A stretch of 12,700 nt of DNA from CAUPWF01 sp964367905. GTDB lineage: Bacteria; Bacillota; Clostridia; Lachnospirales; Lachnospiraceae. Every line of letters starts with the position of its first letter. The first letter of the stretch is position 1. The notes under the pieces were generated by a model that was not told the origin of the DNA, ran no database searches, and saw only the letters and a list, made by a program, of their open reading frames with translations. This document shows positions 1-5,976 of the stretch, piece after piece. Made by a program: the position numbers and the translations under genes. The stretch spans positions 1 through 12,700 of the forward strand of contig CAYIZP010000060.1 in assembly GCA_964367905.1 (NCBI GenBank), written 5' to 3'.

Positions 1-205
1 CAAAATCATCCAAATACATATAATGGTCTAGAAATATTAGTGCCTTATATGTAAATTCAAGAAAACAGAGCATCCAAAATCACCCGAATACATATATTGA
101 TCTAGAAATATTGGCACCTTATATGTAAAATCAAGAAATTGAATCACTCAAAATCACCCGAATATATATAATAGTCTAGAAATATTAGCAGGTTATATGT
201 AAATG
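1..205. repeat. Three tandem 74-bp imperfect direct repeats with internal inverted arms
   Basis: Units start at 1, 75 and 149, a period of exactly 74. Each begins CAAAATCAyCCrAATA, carries a TCTAGAAATATT core and ends TTATATGTAAA; the third decays after about 205. Within every unit a 7-bp arm (CATATAA in copy 1, 17-23) faces its complement TTATATG (45-51) over a 35-bp span, and the arms recur at 91-125 and 165-199 with one change each. Copies 1 and 3 contain TATAAT inside the left arm (19-24, 167-172), but I see no well-spaced -35. The array lies directly upstream of the nuclease-like gene at 244 and could be its control region, a set of protein-binding sites or a local tandem duplication. 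It may continue left of the window. Confidence 0.9.
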
Positions 206-243
206 ATAAATAGGCTTATACAATTGGAAGGAGAAGAGTTGCT

Positions 244-1059
244 ATGGGAAGTTTACAAGAAGAATATTTAAAATTAGTAATGGAACTGGATGAAGTCTTA
301 GTGGAGTGTGAAAAGATTCTAGAAGGAGCGTCCGAGGGAACTCTACGGATTATTCATAATAAAAATACCGCTCAATACTATCATAGGCAGAGGGGGAATG
401 ATACAGAAGGCAGATATATCAAAAAGTCCAATATGGAATTAATAAAAAATCTTGCACAAAAAGATTATGCAGAAAAAGTTAGACATGAAGTTATAATTAT
501 GAAACAGAAACTTCAGGCTGCTGCTGAGGCAGCAGATATGAACGTACTTTCCAAAATTTATAAAAAGTTATCCTATGATCGACAACAGATCGTAGACCCG
601 TTTTGGATTAGTGATGATGAATATGCGAAACTTTGGATAGAGAAAAAATTAGAGGAAAAAGAAGGTGAAGAAAAAATAAAATATACGATAGATGAAGATC
701 AATCATTTTTGACAGAAAGAGGGGAAGTGGTTAGGTCTAAATCTGAGAAAATATTGGCGGATAAATTCTATAAGTTAGAGATTCCATATGTATATGAGGC
801 GCCAGTAAGATTAAAAGACTATGGAAGGGTCTATCCTGATTTTCTTCTTTTAAACAAAAAAACGAGAAAAGAATATTACTGGGAGCATCTTGGAATGATG
901 GATATACCAGAGTATAGTAATAAAGCCATCAAGAAAATTGAAACTTTTCATAATAGTGGAATCTTCACTGGAGAATCTCTAATATTGAGTTATGAAACGC
1001 ACGAACATTTTTTGAATATGAAAGAAGTTCAAAGATTGATTGATAAGTATTTTACATAG
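244..1059 (+). CDS. Stand-alone PD-(D/E)XK nuclease-like protein
   Basis: A 271-aa protein in two parts. Residues 1-145 are charged and mostly helical, with possible coiled coil at about 65-100 and 125-145, and match no family I know. Residues 160-250 carry a PD-(D/E)XK-type core: Glu168 in RSKSE, Pro198-Asp199-Phe200 (YPDF) on a strand after a conserved tyrosine/glycine stretch, and Glu214 in YYWEHLG, where Glu-x-x replaces the usual E-x-K. This C-terminal pattern recurs in uncharacterised proteins of gut Clostridia. Cutting DNA or RNA is inferred from the fold; the substrate is unknown. The ATG start is supported by GGAAGGAG (226-233) ten bases upstream. No partner gene sits beside it, and a repeat array lies immediately upstream. 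There is no signal peptide, so it is probably cytoplasmic. Restriction-like, repair or defence roles are all possible. Confidence 0.75.
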   Translation: MGSLQEEYLKLVMELDEVLVECEKILEGASEGTLRIIHNKNTAQYYHRQRGNDTEGRYIKKSNMELIKNLAQKDYAEKVRHEVIIMKQKLQAAAEAADMNVLSKIYKKLSYDRQQIVDPFWISDDEYAKLWIEKKLEEKEGEEKIKYTIDEDQSFLTERGEVVRSKSEKILADKFYKLEIPYVYEAPVRLKDYGRVYPDFLLLNKKTRKEYYWEHLGMMDIPEYSNKAIKKIETFHNSGIFTGESLILSYETHEHFLNMKEVQRLIDKYFT

Positions 1060-1181
1060 ATAAATGTTCTTTTTTACATGTTTGTGAGTTTCAATACAGA
1101 GTATACTTACAGAAGAAACTATGTTCTCTGGTGCAATTACATCAGAGTGTGAGTAAATACAAACAGAATGTGAGGGAGAAG

Positions 1182-2068
1182 ATGAAAGAAATATTAAAGT
1201 TTATAAAGAAACCTATATGCATTGGAGATGTTGTAACAACTGAATATGAAGGTGGATTTAAGTTACAGGTTGGAAGAGAAGGAGGAAGTATCAAGTTTGT
1301 TGGAGAGAAGGGAAGTCTAGGTGGATATGTGTGGAGTGAGGATAAGCACATTGTACTACCGTTTCGATATGATACGGTGCACTCGTATTAAGGCAGAGGA
1401 TATTGTTGCGTTGGAGCTAGTGATTTCGAAATCTTCGTATGAGTGCGAATTGATTCTTTCGCATCCTTATTTGGCGGATCAGACACCTGAGACCTGTCTT
1501 GATGTGAAAGCGCAGGTGGATAGCATGGGACAATGAACCATGAAAGATTGGAACGGTAAGATGCAGAGTGAAGCGGAAATGATTGCCTATATGCAAGAGG
1601 AAAGAGATGTGACTCTTCCAGATTTCGAATGTAAGTGAAGTCAATATGGTGGCGAACTTTCTATGAAGCGAGAGGGAACAGCTTTTTCGAATTCACGAGG
1701 AAGATGGTAGATATTGGTTCTGTGATCCAGAGGGATATCTGATGTTTTCTCATGGAATGGATCTGATTACTGCTACTGAATTTTCCCCCATAATAGGATT
1801 AGAGGTGTTATTTGATGAGCTACCACTAAGAGACGGGCTGTATGAAGCTGCTTGGAATCATGAGGGGGGGACTGAACATGTTTCATTCTATACGGCCAAT
1901 CTAATCAAAGCATTTGGAGAAGATTGGCACCGAATCTGGGAGGAGATGACAACCAAACGACTACGATCGTAGGGATATAATACAGTTGCGAATTGGGCTG
2001 AATATGGATTTGGAACAAGAAATAAAATGTCCTATGTAATGCAGGGAGATTTCCAAAGTACGAAGAGT
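1182..2068 (+). pseudogene. Decayed agarase-like glycoside hydrolase, 3' truncated
   Basis: Reading across frames reconstructs one protein. Frame 3 from an ATG at 1182 (SD GAGGGAGA) gives a beta-rich N-terminal part to about 1380. Frame 1 then gives a stretch with SHPYLADQT and DVKAQVDSMG, a TGA stop at 1534-1536, then MKDWNGKMQSEAE, a second TGA at 1636-1638, then YGGELSMKREGTA. After a shift near 1680-1687, frame 2 reads FRIHEEDGRYWFCDPEGYL, then VSFYTANLIKAFGEDW and KRLRS, a TAG at 1970-1972 where the family has Trp, then GYNTVANW and MSYVMQGDFQSTKSM. The 'DGRYWFVDPEG ... FYTANL ... RLxSWGFNT' order is typical of large agarase-like/GH-type enzymes of several hundred residues. The catalytic part is missing: the frame ends at about 2068 where permease sequence begins. 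Three stops and two or more frameshifts make it non-functional. The family name is from memory of motif order, so moderate certainty. Confidence 0.72.
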
Positions 2069-2682
2069 ATGTGGCAAGAGGTTTGGCGAATATCTTATCA
2101 AAAGGAGCTACATATTCTGATTTGAAAGGATATGAAGGTTTAGGAAATCAGGGATGGGAATTTTTTGGATCTCGTTTATTTGGAATTCCTGTAGGACTTG
2201 TTTTGTTTATTATTTTAGCCTTGATTTTTGGTATTATTTTAAAGAAAACTGCTTTTGGTTGGCATGTATTTTCAATTGGTGGTAATGAGAAGGCAGCAAA
2301 ATTATCAGGTGTTAAAGTAGATAAAGTTAAAATCTACGTATATATGATTTCAGGTGTTTGCTCAGCTATTGTCGGAATTATAGCTTCATCACAATTAGCT
2401 GCTTCACATCCAGCAACGGGTGAGTCATGGGAAATGAATGCCATTGCTGCAGCGGTTCTAGGTGGAACTTCTATGGCTGGTGGTATTGGAACCATTGGTG
2501 GAACAATTGTAGGTGCTTTTGTAATTGGTGTGATTAACGATGGTATGGTAATGTGCGGAGTATCAGAATTTTGGCAAATGGTTATCAAGGGGCTTGTAAT
2601 TATATTAGCAGTTATTATTGATCAATTCCAAAGAAGTCTACAGGCGAAAATGGCATTGATGGCAAGAAATGAAAGTAAATAG
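2069..2682 (+). pseudogene. 5'-truncated ribose-type ABC transporter permease (RbsC-like)
   Basis: About 203 residues are in frame from YVARGLAN to the TAA at 2680-2682. They match the C-terminal two thirds of the ribose/xylose/galactose permease family (BPD_transp_2): a membrane segment at about 40-58, the cytoplasmic loop IGGNEKAAKLSGV (69-81) that contacts the ATPase, EMNAIAAAVLGGTSMAGG (121-138), and the final helices with GVSEFWQMVIKG. Full members such as E. coli RbsC are about 320 aa, so roughly the first 115 residues and several helices are missing. The only start is a GTG at 2071 with no good SD. The 5' end abuts the glycoside hydrolase remnant in a different frame. No binding protein or ATPase gene is present, so I call it a remnant, although the surviving reading frame is undamaged, which suggests the truncation is recent compared with the decay upstream. 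Confidence 0.85.
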
Positions 2683-2693
2683 GATCTAAAAAT

Positions 2694-2742
2694 AAAACAT
2701 GCTAGATGAAGAAGTGTAACCTGACATCTGGCATGTTTTTAC
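2694..2742 (+). terminator. Rho-independent terminator after the permease remnant
   Basis: Arms AAAACATGC-AGATG (2694-2708) and CATCT-GCATGTTTT (2725-2739) pair as 9 bp plus 5 bp around one mismatch, with a 16-nt loop and a run of T at 2735-2740. It separates the permease remnant from the ribokinase, so the kinase probably has its own promoter or relies on read-through. The weak upstream ribokinase start at 2706 would lie inside this hairpin, which argues for the start at 2784. Confidence 0.85.
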
Positions 2743-2783
2743 TTCTTTTAAAAAGTGATTGGTATAGAATGGAGGCGTATGAA

Positions 2784-3677
2784 ATGAAGATAGCAGTAGT
2801 AGGAAGTATAAATATGGATTTGACAGTTCAAGCAGAACGTATTCCGTTAAAAGGGGAAACGCTGCAAGGTTCACAGCTAAAATATGTTCCAGGTGGTAAA
2901 GGGGCAAATCAAGCAGTAGCTATGGCAAGGCTTGGAGCAACAGTCGAGATGTTCGGATGCGTTGGTGATGATAGCATGGGACAGAGTTTACTTGATAACT
3001 TGGAACAGATGGGCGTGATTACAGAGAATATCAAAGTGGTTGAAAAAGAATCTTCGGGACTTGCGCTTATTACAATCGGAGAATGCGATAATACCATTGT
3101 TATTGTTGCGGGAGCTAATGCACATGTAGATAAAACCTATATTGATAGTATTCAGCACAAGCTTCTGGAATACGACATAATATTACTACAACATGAAATA
3201 CCAGTGGAGACGAATGAATATGTTGTGGATTTGTGTTGGGGCAAAAAGAATAAGGTTATTTTAAATCCGGGACCAGCACGTCCGATTTCGCAAAATATGA
3301 TAGAGAAGTTAGATTATATTACACCAAATGAGCATGAGGCGGCTATTATATTTGGAAACGAGGTTAGTACAGATGAAATCTTGAAGAAGTATCCGGGAAA
3401 ACTTGTGATTACCCAAGGTTCTAGAGGTGTTAGTGTGGGAGTGAGTAGTGAGGAAACATTATTAGTGCCAGCAAGAAAAGCAAATGTGGTAGATACAACA
3501 GGTGCAGGTGATACGTTAAATGCTGCTTTTGCCGTGCAAATAGCAAGTGGAAGCTCTATAACAGATGCATTAGCCTTTGCCAATGTAGCGGCTAGTCTAT
3601 CCACGGAGAAGTTTGGCGCGCAAGGTGGTATGCCAACTATGAGCGAAGTGGAAGAAGCGATGAAAGGTGGTGAATAA
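2784..3677 (+). CDS. rbsK: Ribokinase
   Basis: A 297-aa PfkB-family sugar kinase that phosphorylates ribose at O5 with ATP to feed the pentose phosphate pathway. Motifs in order: GSINMDL (7-13), the sugar-binding and first PfkB signature PGGKGAN (36-42), GCVGDD (58-63), NPGPARP (161-167), TPNEHE (180-185), QGSRG (211-215) and the second signature DTTGAGD (237-243), whose Asp243 is the expected catalytic base. All are intact and the length is normal (E. coli RbsK is about 309). The start is ATG 2784, eight bases after GGAGG (2771-2775). An in-frame extension to 2706 falls in the upstream terminator and lacks homology. The truncated ribose-type permease next door suggests a former ribose or nucleoside-sugar locus; the kinase may now serve ribose from nucleoside breakdown. 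Related PfkB kinases (deoxyribokinase, inosine kinase) are less likely given the motifs. Confidence 0.93.
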   Translation: MKIAVVGSINMDLTVQAERIPLKGETLQGSQLKYVPGGKGANQAVAMARLGATVEMFGCVGDDSMGQSLLDNLEQMGVITENIKVVEKESSGLALITIGECDNTIVIVAGANAHVDKTYIDSIQHKLLEYDIILLQHEIPVETNEYVVDLCWGKKNKVILNPGPARPISQNMIEKLDYITPNEHEAAIIFGNEVSTDEILKKYPGKLVITQGSRGVSVGVSSEETLLVPARKANVVDTTGAGDTLNAAFAVQIASGSSITDALAFANVAASLSTEKFGAQGGMPTMSEVEEAMKGGE

Positions 3678-3700
3678 TTGCCCCAGATTAGGGGCAATTA
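3675..3700. terminator. Perfect 10-bp hairpin between convergent genes
   Basis: TAATTGCCCC (3675-3684) and GGGGCAATTA (3691-3700) form a perfect stem with a 6-nt loop. The ribokinase stop codon lies inside the left arm, and the minus-strand gene ends at 3716. Neither strand has a long T run after the stem, only AT-rich sequence, so it is a likely shared but atypical terminator. Confidence 0.6.
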
Positions 3701-3715
3701 CCATAATAACAATTA

Positions 3716-4054
3716 TTATACTTCTGGAGTTGGTTCTACTGGAGTTTCATTGGCTACTTGCAATGCTAATTCCATTGTGTCTTCCATTTTCATTCCGATT
3801 AGCATTTGATTCTTGATTACATCTCTCAACATCTTCTTAGCAGATGTATTTACTTCCATAATTTGTTCGATAGAAGCTGCTTCTGTTGCAGTTTCTAATG
3901 TTCCTAATGCGAATTGGATTTTTTCTGCTTCGGCATTTACAATGTGTGCTAAACTGAGTTCTTCCATACCAATCGACGAAAGAATAATGTTTAGTGCGTC
4001 GTCTCTTGTAACATCGATTTGTGCGTTAATACTAGGGATTGTTGGCATTGACAT
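3716..4054 (-). CDS. Small putative spore-surface/exosporium-associated protein
   Basis: A 112-aa protein. The start MSMPTIPSINAQIDVTRDDA leads into a helical core (20-100) containing LSSIGMEELSLAHIVNAEAEKIQ (26-47) and GTLETATEA, and ends in a short acidic proline-rich tail (EPTPEV). This 'TREDA ... LLxSIAxEELxLAHIxNAEGEKIQ ... LGTL' plan is found in short uncharacterised proteins, and in N-terminal parts of collagen-like spore proteins, in Bacillus, Paenibacillus and Clostridia; I recognise it by pattern and know no assigned function. It has no signal peptide and no Cys. SD AAGGAGA (4064-4070) sits about 10 bases before the ATG. A sigma-K-like promoter upstream (4166-4192) fits expression in the mother cell late in sporulation, which supports a coat or exosporium location. 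This role is inferred. Confidence 0.7.
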   Translation of the reverse strand: MSMPTIPSINAQIDVTRDDALNIILSSIGMEELSLAHIVNAEAEKIQFALGTLETATEAASIEQIMEVNTSAKKMLRDVIKNQMLIGMKMEDTMELALQVANETPVEPTPEV

Positions 4055-4091
4055 AATATAAAATCTCCTTTTTGTTGTTATTTATCTTCCT

Positions 4092-4161
4092 AGATATAGG
4101 ATGCTCCATAGTCGTCTACAAATGCAATACTCACAGCAACTAGGTGGAGCATCTTCTATCT
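4092..4161 (-). promoter_or_regulatory. Long imperfect stem-loop at the predicted mRNA 5' end
   Basis: Arms 4092-4108 (AGATATAGGATGCTCCA) and 4145-4161 (TGGAGCATCTTCTATCT) pair over 17 positions with one mismatch and one G-T. TAGT/ACTA (4109-4112, 4139-4142) extends the stem inward. Read on the minus strand, it begins about where the sigma-K-like promoter would start transcription and ends about 38 bases before the ATG. It would therefore form a 5' hairpin on the spore-protein mRNA. There is no T run after it, which argues against a terminator. Confidence 0.6.
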
Positions 4162-4165
4162 GATA

Positions 4166-4192
4166 TATAGTATGGCGAATTCTTATTTTTGT
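4166..4192 (-). promoter_or_regulatory. Candidate sigma-K (or sigma-E) promoter
   Basis: On the minus strand, AC (4192-4191), 16 bases, then CATACTATA (4174-4166). This matches the sporulation sigma-K consensus AC-N16/17-CATAnnnTA exactly. Predicted transcription starts near 4159 and gives a leader of about 105 nt for the 112-aa protein. Overlap between sigma-K and sigma-E consensus leaves the exact factor open. Confidence 0.6.
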
Positions 4193-4202
4193 TACGAATA
4201 TA

Positions 4203-4227
4203 GTGTGAAAAATAGTGTTTTTCACAC
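4203..4227. repeat. Perfect 10-bp inverted repeat, possible operator
   Basis: GTGTGAAAAA (4203-4212) and TTTTTCACAC (4218-4227) flank the 5-nt spacer TAGTG. It lies between the divergent spore-type promoter and the glutamate dehydrogenase promoter. The symmetry suits a dimeric regulator, but it could also work as a hairpin on a transcript crossing the region. No regulator is encoded nearby. Confidence 0.55.
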
Positions 4228-4236
4228 AGCAATTTG

Positions 4237-4275
4237 TCCCTTTTTGGCCAAAGTTGCCAGACAGCGAGAAAGGGA
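4237..4275. repeat. Nested inverted repeats upstream of glutamate dehydrogenase
   Basis: Outer arms TCCCTTT (4237-4243) and AAAGGGA (4269-4275) enclose an inner stem TGGC/GCCA (4245-4248, 4256-4259); TTGGCCAA (4244-4251) is also a palindrome. It lies upstream of the predicted gdh -35, so it would act as DNA unless another transcript crosses it. Between it and the promoter, TTAAC occurs three times (4306, 4317, 4325), the last inside the palindrome GTTAAC. No further gene is visible in the 4055-4403 gap. Confidence 0.4.
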
Positions 4276-4340
4276 TATTTATTAGTGTAGATGATTTGTA
4301 TAAAATTAACGAATCATTAACAAGTTAACGTGATAAAGTG

Positions 4341-4368
4341 TTGATTTTTGACGAAATTATGGTATAAT
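4341..4368 (+). promoter_or_regulatory. Vegetative (sigma-A) promoter of glutamate dehydrogenase
   Basis: TTGATT (4341-4346), a 16-base spacer and a perfect TATAAT (4363-4368). Transcription would start near 4375, giving a leader of only about 30 nt with the SD AAAGGAGGA at 4387-4395. The nearer TTGACG at 4348-4353 is only 9 bases from the -10 and cannot pair with it. Confidence 0.75.
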
Positions 4369-4403
4369 AAAACAGATGTAAAAAATAAAGGAGGATTTTT
4401 GTG

Positions 4404-5738
4404 ATGTCATATGTTGATGAGATATACGCAAAAGTAGTTGCACAGAATGCAGCAGAACCAGAGTTTCACCAAGCAGTAAAGGAAGTTTTAGATTCATTAA
4501 AGCTAGTAATCGATGCGAATGAAGACAAGTATCGTAAGATGGCTTTATTAGAGAGATTAACAGAGCCAGAGAGAGTGTTCTCTTTCCGTGTGCCTTGGGT
4601 AGACGATAATGGACAAGTTCAAGTGAACAAAGGTTTCCGTGTGCAGTTTAACAGCTCAATTGGACCATATAAAGGTGGACTTCGTTTCCACCCATCAGTA
4701 AATCAAGGAATCTTAAAATTCCTAGGATTTGAGCAAGTATTTAAAAACTCTTTGACCGGATTACCAATCGGTGGAGGAAAAGGTGGATCTAATTTTGATC
4801 CAAAAGGAAAGTCGGATAGAGAAGTTATGGCATTCTGCCAAAGCTTTATGACAGAGTTATGCAAGTACATTAATGCAGATCGTGACGTACCAGCTGGAGA
4901 TATCGGTGTTGGAGCGAGAGAAATCGGATTTATGTATGGACAATACAAGAGAATTACAGGACAATACGAAGGTGTACTTACAGGAAAAGGATTAACATAT
5001 GGTGGATCTTTAGTTCGTACACAAGCAACAGGATATGGTCTTGTTTACATTGTAGATGAAATGTTGAAGAACAATGGAAAAGAAATCGCTGGTAAGAAGG
5101 TTGTTGTATCTGGTTCAGGTAATGTTGCAATTTACGCATCAGAAAAAGTAATGGAATTAGGTGGAACAGTAATCGCATTGAATGACTCTAATGGATATAT
5201 CTATGACGAAAATGGAATCGATCTTGATTTAGTAAAAGATATCAAAGAAGTTCGTCGTGGACGTATCAAAGAGTATGTTGATACAGTTAAAACAGCAACA
5301 TATACAGAAGGAAAAGGAATCTGGACAATCCCTTGTGATATTGCACTTCCATGCGCAACTCAAAACGAGTTAGACTTAGAAGACGCTAAGACATTGAAAG
5401 CAAACGGATGCTTCGCAGTAGCAGAAGGTGCGAACATGCCTTCTACAAGAGAAGCAACTGACTTCTTTGTAGAAAATGGAATGTTATTTATGCCTGGTAA
5501 AGCAGCGAACGCAGGTGGTGTTGCTACATCGGCATTAGAAATGTCACAAAATAGTCAAAGACTTTCTTGGACATTCGAAGAAGTTGATGAAAAACTAAAA
5601 GCAATCATGGTTGACATCTTCAAGAAAGCTGATGATGCTGCAAAACGTTATGGCGTTGCAGGAAATTATGTTGCTGGAGCAAATATTGCAGGATTTGAAA
5701 AAGTTGTAGAGGCAATGGAAGCTCAAGGAATTGTATAG
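4404..5738 (+). CDS. gdhA: Glutamate dehydrogenase, probably NADP-dependent
   Basis: A 444-aa enzyme of the hexameric 'small' glutamate dehydrogenase class. It interconverts glutamate with 2-oxoglutarate and ammonia in the cytoplasm. Substrate site: GPYKGGLRF (87-95, Lys90), LPIGGGKGGSNFDP (120-133) with catalytic Lys126, and PAGDIGVG (163-170) with Asp166. Coenzyme fold: SGSGNVA (236-242). Later landmarks are PCATQNELD (316-324), AEGANMP (340-346), NAGGV (369-373) and MSQNSQRLSW (380-389). Length matches family members (about 445-450). SGSGNVA followed by a non-acidic region resembles the NADP-type E. coli enzyme, although the overall sequence also resembles the NAD-type Clostridium symbiosum enzyme, so the coenzyme is not certain. 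Both GTG 4401 and ATG 4404 follow the SD; ATG is preferred for its 9-base spacing. It is a single-gene unit with its own promoter and terminator. Confidence 0.96.
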   Translation: MSYVDEIYAKVVAQNAAEPEFHQAVKEVLDSLKLVIDANEDKYRKMALLERLTEPERVFSFRVPWVDDNGQVQVNKGFRVQFNSSIGPYKGGLRFHPSVNQGILKFLGFEQVFKNSLTGLPIGGGKGGSNFDPKGKSDREVMAFCQSFMTELCKYINADRDVPAGDIGVGAREIGFMYGQYKRITGQYEGVLTGKGLTYGGSLVRTQATGYGLVYIVDEMLKNNGKEIAGKKVVVSGSGNVAIYASEKVMELGGTVIALNDSNGYIYDENGIDLDLVKDIKEVRRGRIKEYVDTVKTATYTEGKGIWTIPCDIALPCATQNELDLEDAKTLKANGCFAVAEGANMPSTREATDFFVENGMLFMPGKAANAGGVATSALEMSQNSQRLSWTFEEVDEKLKAIMVDIFKKADDAAKRYGVAGNYVAGANIAGFEKVVEAMEAQGIV

Positions 5739-5766
5739 TAAGATTCAATAGATGCCTAAGATAATA

Positions 5767-5803
5767 AGAGGAACTCACAGTATAATCTGTGGGTTTCTTT
5801 TTC
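5767..5803 (+). terminator. Rho-independent terminator after glutamate dehydrogenase
   Basis: AACTCACAG (5772-5780) pairs with CTGTGGGTT (5787-5795) across a TATAAT loop, extended by G-T, G-C and A-T pairs outward, and followed by TTTCTTTTTCT. It is a strong, canonical terminator. Confidence 0.9.
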
Positions 5804-5881
5804 TATACTAGGAAACAGTGTTTTTATTTCACAATCTTAATGTGGGTTATTGATTCAATATAAATGATAAAATAATTATAG

Positions 5882-5887
5882 TATAAT
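5882..5887 (+). promoter_or_regulatory. Possible -10 element for the five-gene run
   Basis: A perfect TATAAT lies 90 bases before the ATPase start, in very AT-rich DNA between the gdh terminator and the ATPase. No good -35 is present at 16-18 bases; the nearest TTGATT (5850-5855) is 26 bases away. It is the best candidate entry point for the operon, but weakly supported. Confidence 0.4.
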
Positions 5888-5976
5888 GCGAAAATTAGTT
5901 TACAACAATGAATTGTAGTGATAATATTAGGGATAATAGTAGTTATATAACAAAAAAATGGTTTGGAGGAACAATT

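Noticed and set aside
1..205. CRISPR array
   Set aside because: The whole 74-bp period is repeated, including what would be spacers; there are no unique spacers and no cas genes.
1131..1391. Independent 86-aa gene starting at GTG 1131
   Set aside because: There is no SD at the GTG. Its end leads by a frameshift into the next part of the hydrolase remnant.
1742..1972. Independent 76-aa gene
   Set aside because: Family-like sequence continues in frame both upstream (FRIHEEDGRYWFCDPEG) and past the TAG stop (GYNTVANW), so it is part of the decayed hydrolase.
2071..2682. Complete small permease gene starting at GTG 2071
   Set aside because: There is no SD, the family is about 320 aa, and the upstream in-frame codon already matches permease sequence that breaks off at the junction.
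3813..4061. Plus-strand 82-aa ORF opposite the spore-type gene
   Set aside because: It is a shadow. The minus-strand frame has a good SD, a sporulation-type promoter and a recognisable protein pattern.
4092..4161. Intrinsic terminator
   Set aside because: The 32-nt loop is long and no T run follows on either strand; its position downstream of a promoter suits an mRNA leader better.
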